From Punica granatum (Eukaryota > Streptophyta > Magnoliopsida > Myrtales > Lythraceae): 64,000 bases of DNA. Each line of letters starts with the position of its first letter. Positions within the stretch are counted from its first letter, which is position 1. The position numbers and the translations under genes are program-made. The stretch is taken from assembly GCF_007655135.1 (NCBI RefSeq), contig NC_045134.1, positions 7,212,982 through 7,276,981 of the forward strand, given 5' to 3'. Below, piece after piece: positions 34,207 through 46,292 of the stretch. The notes under the pieces were generated by a model that saw only the letters and a program-made list of their open reading frames with translations, did no database searches and was not told the origin of the DNA.

Positions 34207-37200
34207 TCACCCTCTCGTTTGACGAGTATTGTAGGAAATGCAGTTCAAGCATTTCTGAGCAAGAACATGGAACTGCACCTGTGAGGTTTTCCCGCAATCG
34301 TTGCACAGAATCCACACCTGCCTCAGAGTAGAACAATAGACAACGTCAAATTTTGGACCATAGAGCAAACCAAGCCTTGTGTAGACACAACCTCACTGTA
34401 AGATACCCAGGGCAGAATTAATAAGATCACATAAGCAGTATGTCGCACCCGAATATGTCTCTAAGTTGTCGTACATTAAAAGAAATATTGTATTATCGAT
34501 CAAACCTCCAACTCACTTTGTCAAACAAAATAACAAGTTTGAAACATATAGCCCTTTCCAGGTTTATGTACATGCCTTCTTCACCAATTAATTGTGTTTG
34601 TAACGGAGTTAAGTTTGAATTAATTTAATTTGATTTGATTTGAGAAGATGAAGACAAAAATAGTTGAAAAAAATATGTGAGAGAATTTGAAGAATAAAAT
34701 AAAAAAGCAATAATTGTATTGTTGAATTGAGGAAATAATGTTAAAATTAAGAAAAAAAACCGTTGAATAGTTGAGAGAATTCAGTATTGAAAAGTTGGAT
34801 TTTGCTAACATGACTCCGTGTCATTGTAACACGTTTAATACTTTCAGTTCAAGCGTTTAGTACTTCAGTTCAAGTATTTAATATTTTTAACAGTCGTGAT
34901 TAGTACAAGTGTTTTTTACTTTTACTTTTACTTTCAATTTAAGTGTTTAGTATTACGATTGAAGTGTTTAGTATTTTGTATAATCCATTACAAATAGCAA
35001 AAGTACTAAATACTTTACCTAAAATACTAAACATTTGAACTAAAGTACTAAGCATTTCACGGTGATACGGAGTCATATTATAATTTTTCTGAAAATTTAA
35101 TTGTAATAATATATAAGAAAAAGTATGAAAGGGGATTTGAAGAAAAAGATAAAAAAGTAATGATTGTATTGTTGAATTGAGGGAAAAGTAAAGTAAAGTT
35201 AAATATAATATTGTAAACAAACATAGCATAATCACAGAGAGAGGGAGAGAGAGAGAGAGACCATTTTCTTTCGGTAAGGTTCGGGCATTGGTGTTGCCGC
35301 AATCTCCAAATCAATTTTCTCCCATACCTTGGACATGTCACAGACCGACCTGGAACAAATCGGGCAGGCATATCTGGTGGGAAAAATAAAAAGCCGATGT
35401 CAGTAACATTCACTGAAACAGTTGTTAGAAATGGAGGATGAACAAAACCAGGTGATTCCAAGCAACTTACTGGCAATGCTCCCTCATCTGCTCTAAGCAT
35501 TTCTTGTGAATGGTGTGTCCACACGGCAAAGCAGTTATATCGTCCCTTGACTCAAACAGAAACTGCATGGGTTTTTGGCCACCAATCAGAATTTATATGA
35601 TCACCATTGTTCGTGTAACATACAAGATTACTGATAAAGGGCTTCCCCACTGGTATCACTAAAAATCAGGGTGCCCCACTTCCCAGTGTTGCGTGTATCA
35701 TAATGCAGAATCATAAGCTAATATATGTCACAAAGAACATACATTATTAACAAATATTACAGCATAAATTCTCTTCCCGCCAAAAACTTTATCAGGAACG
35801 AAAACAATCTTTGCAAACCAAAAGCCAAATATGACTCTTGATAGTCAATGCATACCTCAAAACATATGGGGCAGTCATGGTGCATCGCTCCTTCTACACA
35901 GGGGTGGCTGTTCTTTATCATATTTGAGTAGCAGCAACCTTCAATTCAAGAGAGATGAGGATATAAATTAGTTGATCCCAGAATGCTCATCTATAATGCT
36001 TATATAACGCTGAGTGAGTGTGGAAGAACAGTTGAACTTACCACATTTGTAGCAATGAAAGAAATTCTCCGATCCTCCAATTCTGCAAGAGAGTAAACGC
36101 TTCACTAAGAAAAAGTGTCATCGAATGAATTACTAACACTATTACGATTACAAGCATCGAAACCAAGTCATTCATAAAAGAATTTGGTCGAACTTCAATT
36201 CTTGCTACCCAAAAAAAGTAGCAAACTACACTTCTAAAGCAACTTCGACAGTTATGAGAACTATTATTTTTCTTTTTTCCTTTTTTGTGTTCGCATTGTG
36301 TATTAGCAGAACCTAGTTTGGGTTCCCAAAATTTCCTGCTCCTCGATGATAATGTGAGACCTTCGCAAACTAAGAGAAATTTGAAAGAGAATGGCATGGG
36401 AAATACTTGGAACATATTCTTGCGAGATCTAGGGTATAACATTGTGTAAACCTAGAGAAAGAAATTAACGAGGGATATACTTCGACAGATTCCTGTGAGA
36501 ACTAGGGCATAACATTGTGTAAATTCACCTATAGGTACCCTTAAGAAAGAAATTAACGAGGGATATACAATAAACACTACCTGCAAATTCCACACTCATC
36601 ACAATGGTACTGCCTTTTAGATGTCTGCAACAACATAATGAGAAAATGATAATGATGATGACAGTAATGGAACCAGCTATTCTAATGAGTGATATAGCCC
36701 TCAATTTTTTTATAAGTTCGAATAGAATCAGTATTCTAAAGGCCCCTTTGTTTGGTTCATTGACATTATTCATCTTAAATGCTTCAGAGCACCTGGTCGG
36801 ACAAATCAAAGAAATTGATGACTCACATCATCATCATACAGCTTGCAAGTACTGCAAAAATATCTCCCCATGCAAACTCCACAGTTGATACACACCTGCC
36901 GAACCTGTTGTATTTTCAGCAAGAGAAAGACGTCAGTTGAAGTTTTAAGGGAGGAATTAATGATATAAATAGAAACGAAGTAAGGTCATTTTCAATCATC
37001 CTATTATACTTGCAGCATCATTTCATATCAAGACCATCTTGCAGACACAAAATAATATGATTCTAGTAGAAAAGGGAAAACAACTTGGTTCTTACCTCTT
37101 GTTCAGTGCCACAAAGTGAACATATCACCTGAAAAATTAAAGGAAAATAAGAGGATCACCCTCAGAATCTAAATAGCCAAACCAAAGAAACAGTAACAGA

Positions 37201-38287
37201 TGAGAGAATCAGCAGAATGGTTCGACCTGACTGATTTGATGGCGTGGCATGTCATGCCTTTCTTTTTTATCTACATTAATGTTGTTCTGCAAACAAATAT
37301 ATTCAAAGTTAGCAGCACTAAAGCAATTATTCTTAGAGAACAAATCACACGTCTTAAACTGTATATTTCTGGCAATCTTTATTATGATGCCAAAGTATCT
37401 TTCACGTGCACAAGAGTACAAAATCAGAGGTTAATTGACTTTTCAGTGGCTTTGTAATTAAAGCAAGAGATGTAAATAGTATGAGAGGTTTTCGCAGCCA
37501 ATACTAATATCTTCCCACAAATTCCACAAAATTATGGATTGAGATGATAGATACCCAAAGATGGGGAAATATGAAAAGAGAGTTCTGTTATGAATGATCT
37601 AGATGCCAACTATGCCATCAATAATTTAAAAGTTCAAAGAAAGAAACTACGAAGTGAAAGATCAGTATTCAAATCATGATTAACCTGATGCACCAATGAG
37701 ACCGTAAGATTTCCAAATTTATGAATTTTTTCCCTCATTTGTGAGCACTAGAAAGAACTTCACAGAACATAAATTATGCATGGCTATATGTGAAATTTAG
37801 TCGGTAAATCACACAGAAATACACTTGTAGGTTAAAACTTAGGTATGCTGCTTTTATTTTAGCTTTCACAAGACTGAAACTACCTGGAGCTTGTAGGGAG
37901 TTAATAGAAACAGAAAGAAGACTGACCATTGCCTCATTATGACAGTAGCGACAGTCAAAAATCTGACCACAGCAAGGAGCTCTGATGCGGCATCTACGCC
38001 GGTAATGGGAACATCTGCTAGAATAGAGCATGATATTAGTAGACTATCAGTAGAGGAAACATCCTGGGGAAATAGAATAAAAAAATTTACCCATGCTGCA
38101 GGAGGCCCTTGTCTAGCAATTTCTGAGCTTCCTGACTGTCCTTTGACTCATAGGAAGTCGTGCTTCCACCCTTCAGATCAGGAGGAAATGAGTTTGCTTC
38201 CTCAAATTCATTTTCTTCAGAAATCACGTTGTCCAGATTTCTCAGATCAAGATTTTGATGCTCGGAATATACAGCTACTTCTCCCAT
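34207..38287 (-). CDS. CHY-, CTCHY- and RING-type zinc-finger E3 ubiquitin ligase
   Basis: Eleven exons join in frame to 312 residues: 38287-38091, 38014-37927, 37286-37227, 37128-37096, 36904-36827, 36624-36581, 36082-36042, 35938-35856, 35562-35471, 35373-35262, 34317-34207. An acidic N-terminus of about 65 residues precedes the CHY finger ([30 protein letters not shown]), the CTCHY finger ([27 protein letters not shown]), a RING ([28 protein letters not shown]) and a C-terminal zinc ribbon ([14 protein letters not shown]). This matches plant MIEL1 and RZPF34/CHYR1, E3 ligases in ABA, drought and MYB-factor turnover; the longer acidic N-terminus recalls the At5g25560/At3g62970 branch. The 944-bp intron 10 carries repeats and starts GTCTCTCTCTCTCT. 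Confidence 0.92.
34810..35076. mobile_element. Inverted-repeat MITE nested in intron 10 of the CHY/RING gene
   Basis: The left end ATGACTCCGTGTCA and the reverse complement of the right end ATGACTCCGTATCA match, with further complementarity inward (TTAGTACTTCAGTTCAAG against CTTAGTACTTTAGTTCAAA). The 267-bp element interrupts older AT-rich repeat sequence: 34620-34805 and 35080-35225 both contain ATTGTATTGTTGAATTGAG. No clear target duplication was found, so the superfamily is open. Confidence 0.6.
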
Positions 38288-40730
38288 TTTAAATTTTGTT
38301 CTTGTATGGAGATGATATATCTTGAAGAATCGCTACCTAAACCTGCATAAATGAATGGATTTAGCTGCAGCTCTATAGCCGCAAAATGGATCTGCCTCTA
38401 ACCCAAACACCCATGACATTATTCCACTTTTCATTTCTCCTGAAGACCATTTGAACTCAGCATGACTGCAATCCAAGAAATCTTGAACAGCTCCAATCAG
38501 CAGTCTCCAAGAGAGAGATTCATCAAACAAGTGATCTACAAGGATCCACAAATAAAGCATCCCACATCCAGAAGATTTATATTCACCAGCTTCCGAAAGT
38601 AACCAAGATCATTATATGACCATGTGATGGCTCTGAAGAGTCTGCAATCAATATCAGTGTACATCTGAAGCGCCGAATGGATACGCCAACCTAATTTAAA
38701 AGCAATAAAATAGCATAATCAAATGATTTCGGAGAGTTAAACTAGTGAAATGGTGTGATAGATTGCAGTTGTGTGGATTATCCATCAAGGACATTCCTAC
38801 CTCATCCAAAACTCTGCAAAACTCTCTCCTTACTGAAACCTTAAGATGTTTATCCTGACTCAACAGATTCTTCCATAAGAACCCACCCCATGAGAACTTC
38901 AGTCTTTTATCATCTATCTTGATAGGTAGCGCGGGGACTAAAAGGACTGGACTTACAAGAATATAGGAATAAGCTCCTCAGCCGAAATGATTCCTACTTC
39001 CATAGCATTTTGTGTGCCGAAGAAAATGTCATGGATAAGAAAGAATAGTGGGGGAAATGTTTTCATGGTTGTGGTTTCAACAATGTTAGGGAGGACTTGT
39101 CGAAACTTTTAACACCATAGCTGTAATGATTGTTCTGCATACAGCTCTACCAATAAATGGGTGTGGGACCAGCAATCAATGCATCTCACCGATACTGCCA
39201 TCCCTCAATAATGCAAGCTCCAAGTTTCTCAATCTGACTTTTGTTGCCTGCCTTGTCATGAGGAACCTGATCCACCAATGGAGGCCATGATATATGGATT
39301 CTAAGGAGGAATTGATCAGAGTAAGAGGAGGGGAAGCTGAATCCTATTAGATGCTAGCAGCTTTAGCTCATTCCAGATGTATGGAGCAGGAATTATCAGG
39401 AGTTTCCAATGTAAGACAAGTTAACTCTGTTAAGGACTGGTTTACAGATCGCTGGCTGCCTGTCACGTGTTTCGTCTCCAAACTCGTGCACCCTAATCTT
39501 CTGCAATTCTTGTGAATAAACCTGCAAGTAATTGGGAGCAATGCACCCTATACTCCTAAAATGGTAAAACATCCGAGGGAAGACTTGATACGCTCCATAT
39601 TAGCTCCCTTTAGTTATTTTTACTTCTATCTTTTCTTTTCTGAATTCATTATTCTCAAAGGTATACAAACTTTGCTACATGACTCTCTGTTTCATGGAAA
39701 TAAAATAATATTTCTTCCATGTAATTCGAGATATACTCAGCTAATACCCAAGTAAAGATGGGGAGAGTCACCAAGAAACATAACAGAGGAGCAGCAATAA
39801 CATGAACAGGATGCCCTAAAGTTTACAGGTCACTTGCATAAACTTCATATAATGCATGTCGGGTGATTCACCCAAATAACGGAGTTACTTGATACCGACA
39901 CAAAAATTGTCGGAAAGACGTACACAAAATCTAATTAATGCACCAAAGTTGAGGTTACTGTGAAGTTAAGCAAAATATATCCATGAACACAAATTTCTAA
40001 GTTCTACAATCGATCGAATGGTCTAAACAACCATAAGAAAGAGCAGTAGCCATCATATATGATCAATGTGAAGTTCTGGAAAAAGCTAAAAGCTTTCATG
40101 AGCAACATCTAAACATTATTTTCAGGAAACTGCACACACAATTTTTTGTTAATGTTGAGGAGTTATCAGTTTTAGAAAACCACAATCAATTCTTCAATAT
40201 TATTCTCATAAACTGCATCCCGATTGCTTGTTATTCTCCTTTTACACATCTCATTATGTTCCTCGTTAGAACTGGGCGTAGACGTCATTGTCAGTTCATC
40301 AACCAAGCAGCTAAGCCGAGCTATTCATGCAATCGACCGAACCGCGTGATCGGCCATGTCTCCTCCGCGCACCTAACCTATCCTCCTCTCCCCGCACAGA
40401 CAGGAGCACATCAAACCACATTACGGACAGCTAGCATGCAAAATTCCAAGCACATAAACGAGCAGCAGCAAACCAATAACAAAGGCAGAGGATCAAAATG
40501 CCAGGAATATATTTATCGTCGTACGATGACGAACTTTAGCTCCGGACTAGCTACCGTCGGACGGAGGAATTAGCTGGCGGCGCAGAAACAGAGCTCCGAG
40601 CCCGATCGGCTGCCGATCGGTCCCTCCCTCCTCCTACGGCGACGCCGACGGCGGGAACGGGTCGCGTATAACTCAGAGAGAGAGAGAGAGAGATGAGGCA
40701 GGGGATGAGAGAGAAACCGAACGATACCGC
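38288..40730 (-). other. Probable 5' UTR and leader intron of the CHY/RING gene
   Basis: Just upstream of the ATG the minus strand has a good acceptor (TTTATGCAG|GTTTAGG, about 38347). The matching donor may be GACG|GTAGCT near 40557. That would make a leader intron of about 2.2 kb and a GC-rich first exon at about 40557-40700 with a (CT)n run (complement of 40675-40692). No coding sequence was recognised in 38.3-40.5 kb. Confidence 0.4.
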
Positions 40731-40739
40731 TACTTATAG
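40731..40739 (-). promoter_or_regulatory. Possible TATA box for the CHY/RING gene
   Basis: The minus strand reads CTATAAGTA, flanked upstream by a (CT)n microsatellite (complement of 40745-40778) and downstream by another. TATA plus pyrimidine patches is a common plant core-promoter layout. The assignment depends on the inferred leader intron. Confidence 0.35.
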
Positions 40740-40741
40740 CG

Positions 40742-40744
<3 letters not shown>

Positions 40745-40779
<35 letters not shown>

Positions 40780-42728
40780 TGGGAAGGAGGGGTACGGAGC
40801 TCGTGGGCAGAGCTGCCTCTCAGTTGCTGACAGGTTGTCTGTGAATACATACGAGCGCAATTTTTTCTTTCTCAAAAAAATGCCCCAAGAATTTCCCAAA
40901 AAGAAATATCTACCTACCCTTTTTTGTCTTTATTTATGGCCCACCCATTTCATTTTTCGGCTAGATATTTTTCCAAATATATATATATATATGATTTATA
41001 CAATTTATTATATTTTATTGGCAAAATTTATTTTATACAATTTAGTTTGTAATAAGATTCACATTAAATATCACCTCATACGGCTCCTCATTCAATTCTT
41101 TCGAAGTCATTGATGGTGATCACTTCCCTGCGATAATACAAATCGTGATTGCTGGATGCAAAAGAAATTCCCAGAGAGTAGGCGGATCACGATCACGTAA
41201 AGGGTAACCGGTGTCTATAGTCGACAAAATTTCATGAAGTGACCACTAGGGGCTCCTCAAATGGATAGAGACATGGATTCTGTCATTAAATACGAACCGT
41301 CCTAACTGTCCTTAGTGCATGGTCGACGTGAGAGCGTGATCCAATGCGAAAAAGAAGAAAAGACAATATATGGAAAAAGGAGAAAAAAGACAAATGTATA
41401 TATATGTATGTATGTATGTATAGTAATAAGCCCCAATCGAAGCCTGGAGCCAAATTTTCTCCAAGAAGAGAAGAGCAGAAGAAGGGACGGCGGAGAATTT
41501 CAGGCTAAAGTTCCGGACAGTGACATCAGTGCAGTTGCGCATAATCCCAAAAGTCCCCCCCAAACTATGGATCCTTTTTCAATTTTCCCCACCAAGTTTA
41601 TCCTTTTTCAGGCAATTAACTGCTCAAACTGCAACAATTTTATAAATTAAAAGCAATAAATAAATAACTAAATAAATAAATTGGAAACAGGTGAAGCTCG
41701 TGAAGGTTGAAGACATTTTGGTCACAAAGGAAAAACGATGTGCATCTTACTTTTTATATAAACTAGAAAAATTCAAAATCATACATGAAAATATCATCCA
41801 TCTTTTTTCAGGCGTGAAGTATATCCCTGAAAATATTGAAGAGAAGACGGCTCAAGGCTCTCGCACGCAATTAACCACGCCTGCATGCTGCACTGATATG
41901 ATAGCACAGAGGTCACAGACTTACAGGACATATTTTCTCATGTGAGAAACCTTGTGAAAAAACTTTCTGATCAAACATCTCAGTCAGAGGCATAAAAGAT
42001 GCCATTCTTTCCCTTCAACCTGGATAGAAATATGCAATAACTGAAGTTCAAAACTGTTTCTTCAAGAAATTGGAGGATGGTTCTTGGATATTTATCTTAC
42101 CCTGAACTTTCTCCATTTTCATCGTATCTCTGGACATTCACTGTATCTTCATGAAAAGCTCAGCCGTACAGCATAACGAACAATGTAATATGCGCCACAC
42201 GTGCCTCACCATAAGCTGCCTCCAACCTACAAGGAGCTTCCACGAGCTAACACCAAACCAATTTAGTTTATCCATGTGCAGTGTTGGTTCTGAAGGTTTT
42301 TTTTTTCCCCCAAAATTTTCTGCGTGCTTTTTTCCAGCGGATTGCTAAAATTATGGTGTACTTCTCATTTTCAAAACAAAAATGGGGAAACATTGCACCA
42401 TAAATTGTGTTCACATGCCATTAAGAAAAGGATCCTCACCATATGTAGCTTCACGTTGATCCTATTATACCCAGACAAGCAAATTTGGATGCGTGCTCTT
42501 CCCTTCATCTTTCCTTTCCTCCAAAGAAGTCAGAGCATGGGGATCAGGGAGCAGTCAATTAGTGGTTAAGAACCATGAATCGGCGAAGTTCTATTACCTC
42601 GAAGCATCTGAATCTTAAATTCAACAATCAGAACTTCCCAAAGCAAGGAAATTGCATTTCGTCGATCTTTATGCTTGCTGCATTAGGCAAAACTCAAGAC
42701 AGACAATCTGCTTCTTTCTGCAGTGGAG
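40745..42728. other. Intergenic, 3' side of the SWIM gene
   Basis: Starts with a (GA)n microsatellite (40745-40778). The rest is AT-rich, with a (TATG)n/(TA)n patch near 41395-41420. Small ORFs such as 41691-41945 and 42151-42348 have no motif. The part next to 42728 is presumably the SWIM gene's 3' UTR. Confidence 0.35.
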
Positions 42729-45700
42729 TCAACTGGGACGTGGAAGGATAATATTATCTTCCATCTGGGGATTAAATTCAGCAGCAAGAGGCAGGAGCAA
42801 CCCATTATTAGACAACTCCTCCAAGCCTTTAATGTCATGTTGTAAATGGATTTCCCGTGCAATAGCATGATCAAGAACGACAGGATCATCTGGTGGTTTC
42901 TGCACCAGAGTAAGCAAAGCCTGCCGATAGACCTGTTAATGGAGAATTGGTCAAAGTTTTCACAGAGAAATTTTACGCGCAACCACAGAAATAAGAAAAT
43001 CCTTATGTTCTGAATTTAATTCAATTTTTGAAAATTCATATGTAATCTCGGCTATGAAATAAGATTTGGGTTTAATTTCCTGTTGGATCCTCCATTGTGT
43101 TTATCAAGGGCTCCGGTGATGATGATCAGTTTTCTTTCTTTCTTTATTATTCTTCTACCCCTCCATAAGATTCCACCAATTGGTTTTACATTACCTGCTC
43201 TGCCAACAATGGTCTTGCAACCTGCCGATCTTTGCATAAAATCGCAACCTTGATTACATGTTTACAGAGATTCCCGAGTCTCGCTCAGGAACAGTCACAG
43301 ATTGAGAATTCTGACCCAGGATTCCAGATTGTACAAGCGTAGGTCCTGTCTGTTCGAGAGAGAACTTTTGCAGGCTGCAGATTCTGCTCGTCCAAGATTA
43401 CATCAATGGCTGGGATATTTAGAGCATGATACCAGGCATTGGTTGAGAAATTCTGATCCCTCAGATCAGCAAGAAACCCAGTCTCCGAGGAGTATTGATC
43501 CAACCAGAACAAAGAGTGGTATTCAGTCGTTAAAGTGTGGACCAACCAATCGGTTCTCAAGAAGAGACTTAAATTTCGCTCATTTAGAAGTTTGAGCTTC
43601 GTTCTTAGATGGTAGGACTCGACTGCAGCCTGGAACTCCGGACCTGCTGCTGGCAGAGACCTGATGCCATTAATCCATGAACCTGACCAAGGAAAAGGCA
43701 ATATGGTTTTCACATGAGAAAAACAAATGAGACCTCGTTTAATCTCATGCGCTGTGTTGTACCAGTTACTGTATGCAGATTATTATTTCTTTGAGAAGAC
43801 GCAACATGACTTTACGTTAAGCAAAAACAGTGACATGACATGAATTTTTCCCAGCAAGTATTAGCATAGCATAAAATGAATTTAACTACGAGCTGTTACA
43901 ATATTGCATCCCTCCAAATTTTAATTAGGTTTTGTTTGGGGGGGCGGGGGGTAATGAAACATTGCACTTTTCACGGGACCTGCACACAAAGGAATGGCAA
44001 AATAAAGTATAAAAAAATTATTTTACAAAAAAAAAAAAGAATGTGCATGCATGTATCTATGTAACAGTTCGATATAAAATTTATATCAAGGGGAATGATC
44101 TGTTATAGATCAAGGAGCAGAGAACAGCAAATATAAATTAAAGAAGTAGACAGTTAGAAAATATAGAAAGATACCAATATGAGGTAACCACCGACTCTTA
44201 AAATAGTCCATAAACATATGTTGGTCTACGAATACTTCCATGAACTCCTGAATTGCATCCATGGCAGTTGATAAGTTTCTCGTGCAATACAGGATGGTAC
44301 CGAGGTACTTAAACATCTCTCGCTGCACATCAAAGTTGTAGCATTTCTTTAAAAGGCTCCTTATCCATGATCGGCGAACTCGCCAGATGCATGACAGAAC
44401 TCGGCATTGAAATGCCTCTCTGAAATAGAATGACGCTAAATTTCATATTCCCACTTTGGAAATTTATGGTAATAATCTGAGGAACAGACTTGTATTATTT
44501 ACCTTATGGCAGCAGTCTCATAAGAAGGATTATCCACTAAGAAAGAATTAGCTCGCCATCTGGGCTCCTTGCTTCGGACTCTTTCAGCAAGGGAACCAAT
44601 CCATTTATGAATACTTGGACCAACAAAGGATGAAGTAATGATCCAAGCAACTGGGATAGCATTATGGGATGTATCAAAAGCAAGCAGCGTGCAGAGGGGA
44701 TACTGTCAAGAAAGAAAAATAATTATAACAGGCACTTTGGACTTATCAATGGCTACAAATATAAATGCAAGTATGAACTTGAGCCTCAAATAACCTAAAC
44801 AGCAATGGTCATGCTTATGGAAGACCAGAAAGGGGGGAGAAAGAATAATTTATTCTGAAAGTCATTATTGAAAGGCATTTTGTTACAGAAGTCGACATCT
44901 TATTGTGTGTGACTTTCCAATTAACAACTTGCTTGCCAAAAGATTTAAAAAAGCTACTCCACCAGAATAAACATAACAGCGTCTTTCATATGCTCTTTTT
45001 TGTTTCTTTTTTTTTTTGGGGGTGGGGGTTGGAGCCAGACAGACACGAGGACACATCTATATTATTATGGACCCTAATGATATTTCTGGGAAGGAAAAGC
45101 TGGTGGGTTTTGTCAAGATACCTTGAGTTTCTTCATGCCAAAATTTGAATGAGCAGCAATTGTACCATTATGCCCATACTGAAGCATCTGTTGCAGCTGC
45201 CAATCTGTCTGAATCCCCAGAGCAAAAGGTTCCGGGCTACCGTAATCTTGGAAGAAGAAAACATTCTTCTGATGCCGCTGCACCCACATCTTCACACTAC
45301 ATTCATCATTTTCATCTAATCGATATGAAGAACTACGGATAACCCTCTCCATGTTTCGTACATCATTACGAGTGAGGAAATCATCACGACTTTGAGGCCC
45401 CCCATGCCTCTGAACCACTTCCATGTGATGCTGCATTATATTGTCCAAGGATATACCAATGTAAAGCATGGATATCACTTTCTGGCGTAATTCTTCTGAT
45501 ATTCTGGGAGCATACATAGCTCTCGTGCCTAGTGACTGGCGATCGAGGACTCCATGACATGGGGCTCCAGTTTTATCCGCATGTCTTCGCTGATTGTAGA
45601 TAATTAGGGCAATTGAGGGCCGAGTGTAGAGGCGCTTGACAGTAAAATGGCAAAGACAGCCTCTCATCATGTGACGCCTCCCAGGTCTGCTGCCCTTCCC

Positions 45701-46292
45701 TGATGCAGGTTTGATGCCCATTCCCTCGTCAATACCAGAATCGATATTACGATAGTCTTCAGGACCATAAGAGCACCAGTACCTAAAGTAACACGAGATT
45801 TTCAGATTACTAGAAATACAATATCGTCCAAAACAGAAAATCACCGACAATTATATGCAAAATTGGATCTCCAAAAATTGATATACGCCAAAAAAATTAA
45901 AATGAGCTCTTCAACGTGTACGCAAAAATTAAAGCAAATAGCCCGCAAAAGAAACATTATAATAACAGGGTACGGCTATTGGATAAGGCAAACAAGCTAT
46001 GTTGGTGAACATGTACGTACAGTGTGTGCTCAAGATAGCCATCAACTCTCGGCTTACTGATACTCCCCTCACACCTTTTCCTTCTCGATTCGATCCTGAA
46101 GTTAGCGGGGCATTCTGCATTGGCAGATTCTCCTTTCACGAAATCATCAACCCTAGAAAAAGGTATTAGTGCAACATTATCCCCGCCCAGCCGACCTCCC
46201 TCGACTTTCACCCACTTAATATCAGCTGCAGAAAACTCAGCACTCGGTGGTTCTTGAACTGGCAGGTTAAGAATTTCCTCCATTCTCGCCAT
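42729..46292 (-). CDS. MULE-derived SWIM zinc-finger protein, interrupted by an in-frame stop
   Basis: Six exons on the minus strand (46292-46021, 45782-45122, 44702-44503, 44419-44175, 43682-43195, 42932-42729) keep phase over 690 codons, but codon 592 (43287-43285) is TGA. The protein begins MARMEEILNLPVQEPPSAEF and resembles Arabidopsis At1g60560 (SWIM zinc-finger family). It has an N-terminal DNA-binding-like region (RGCLCHFTVKRLY), a MULE transposase-like core (LLAFDTSHNAIPVAWII, NSFLVDNPS) and a C-terminal SWIM motif CxCx(n)CxH (CDCS-stop-ARLGNLCKH). The genes are regarded as domesticated Mutator-like transposases, akin to FHY3/FAR1, but this one's function is unknown. The stop falls exactly where the SWIM motif normally has Trp, and 97 codons beyond it stay open and conserved. 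As read, the product would be 591 residues and lack the second half of the finger. Confidence 0.85.

Noticed and set aside
43195..43682. An intron that would remove the TGA in the SWIM gene
   Set aside because: No GT donor and AG acceptor pair around 43285 keeps both the frame and the conserved CxC and CxH halves.
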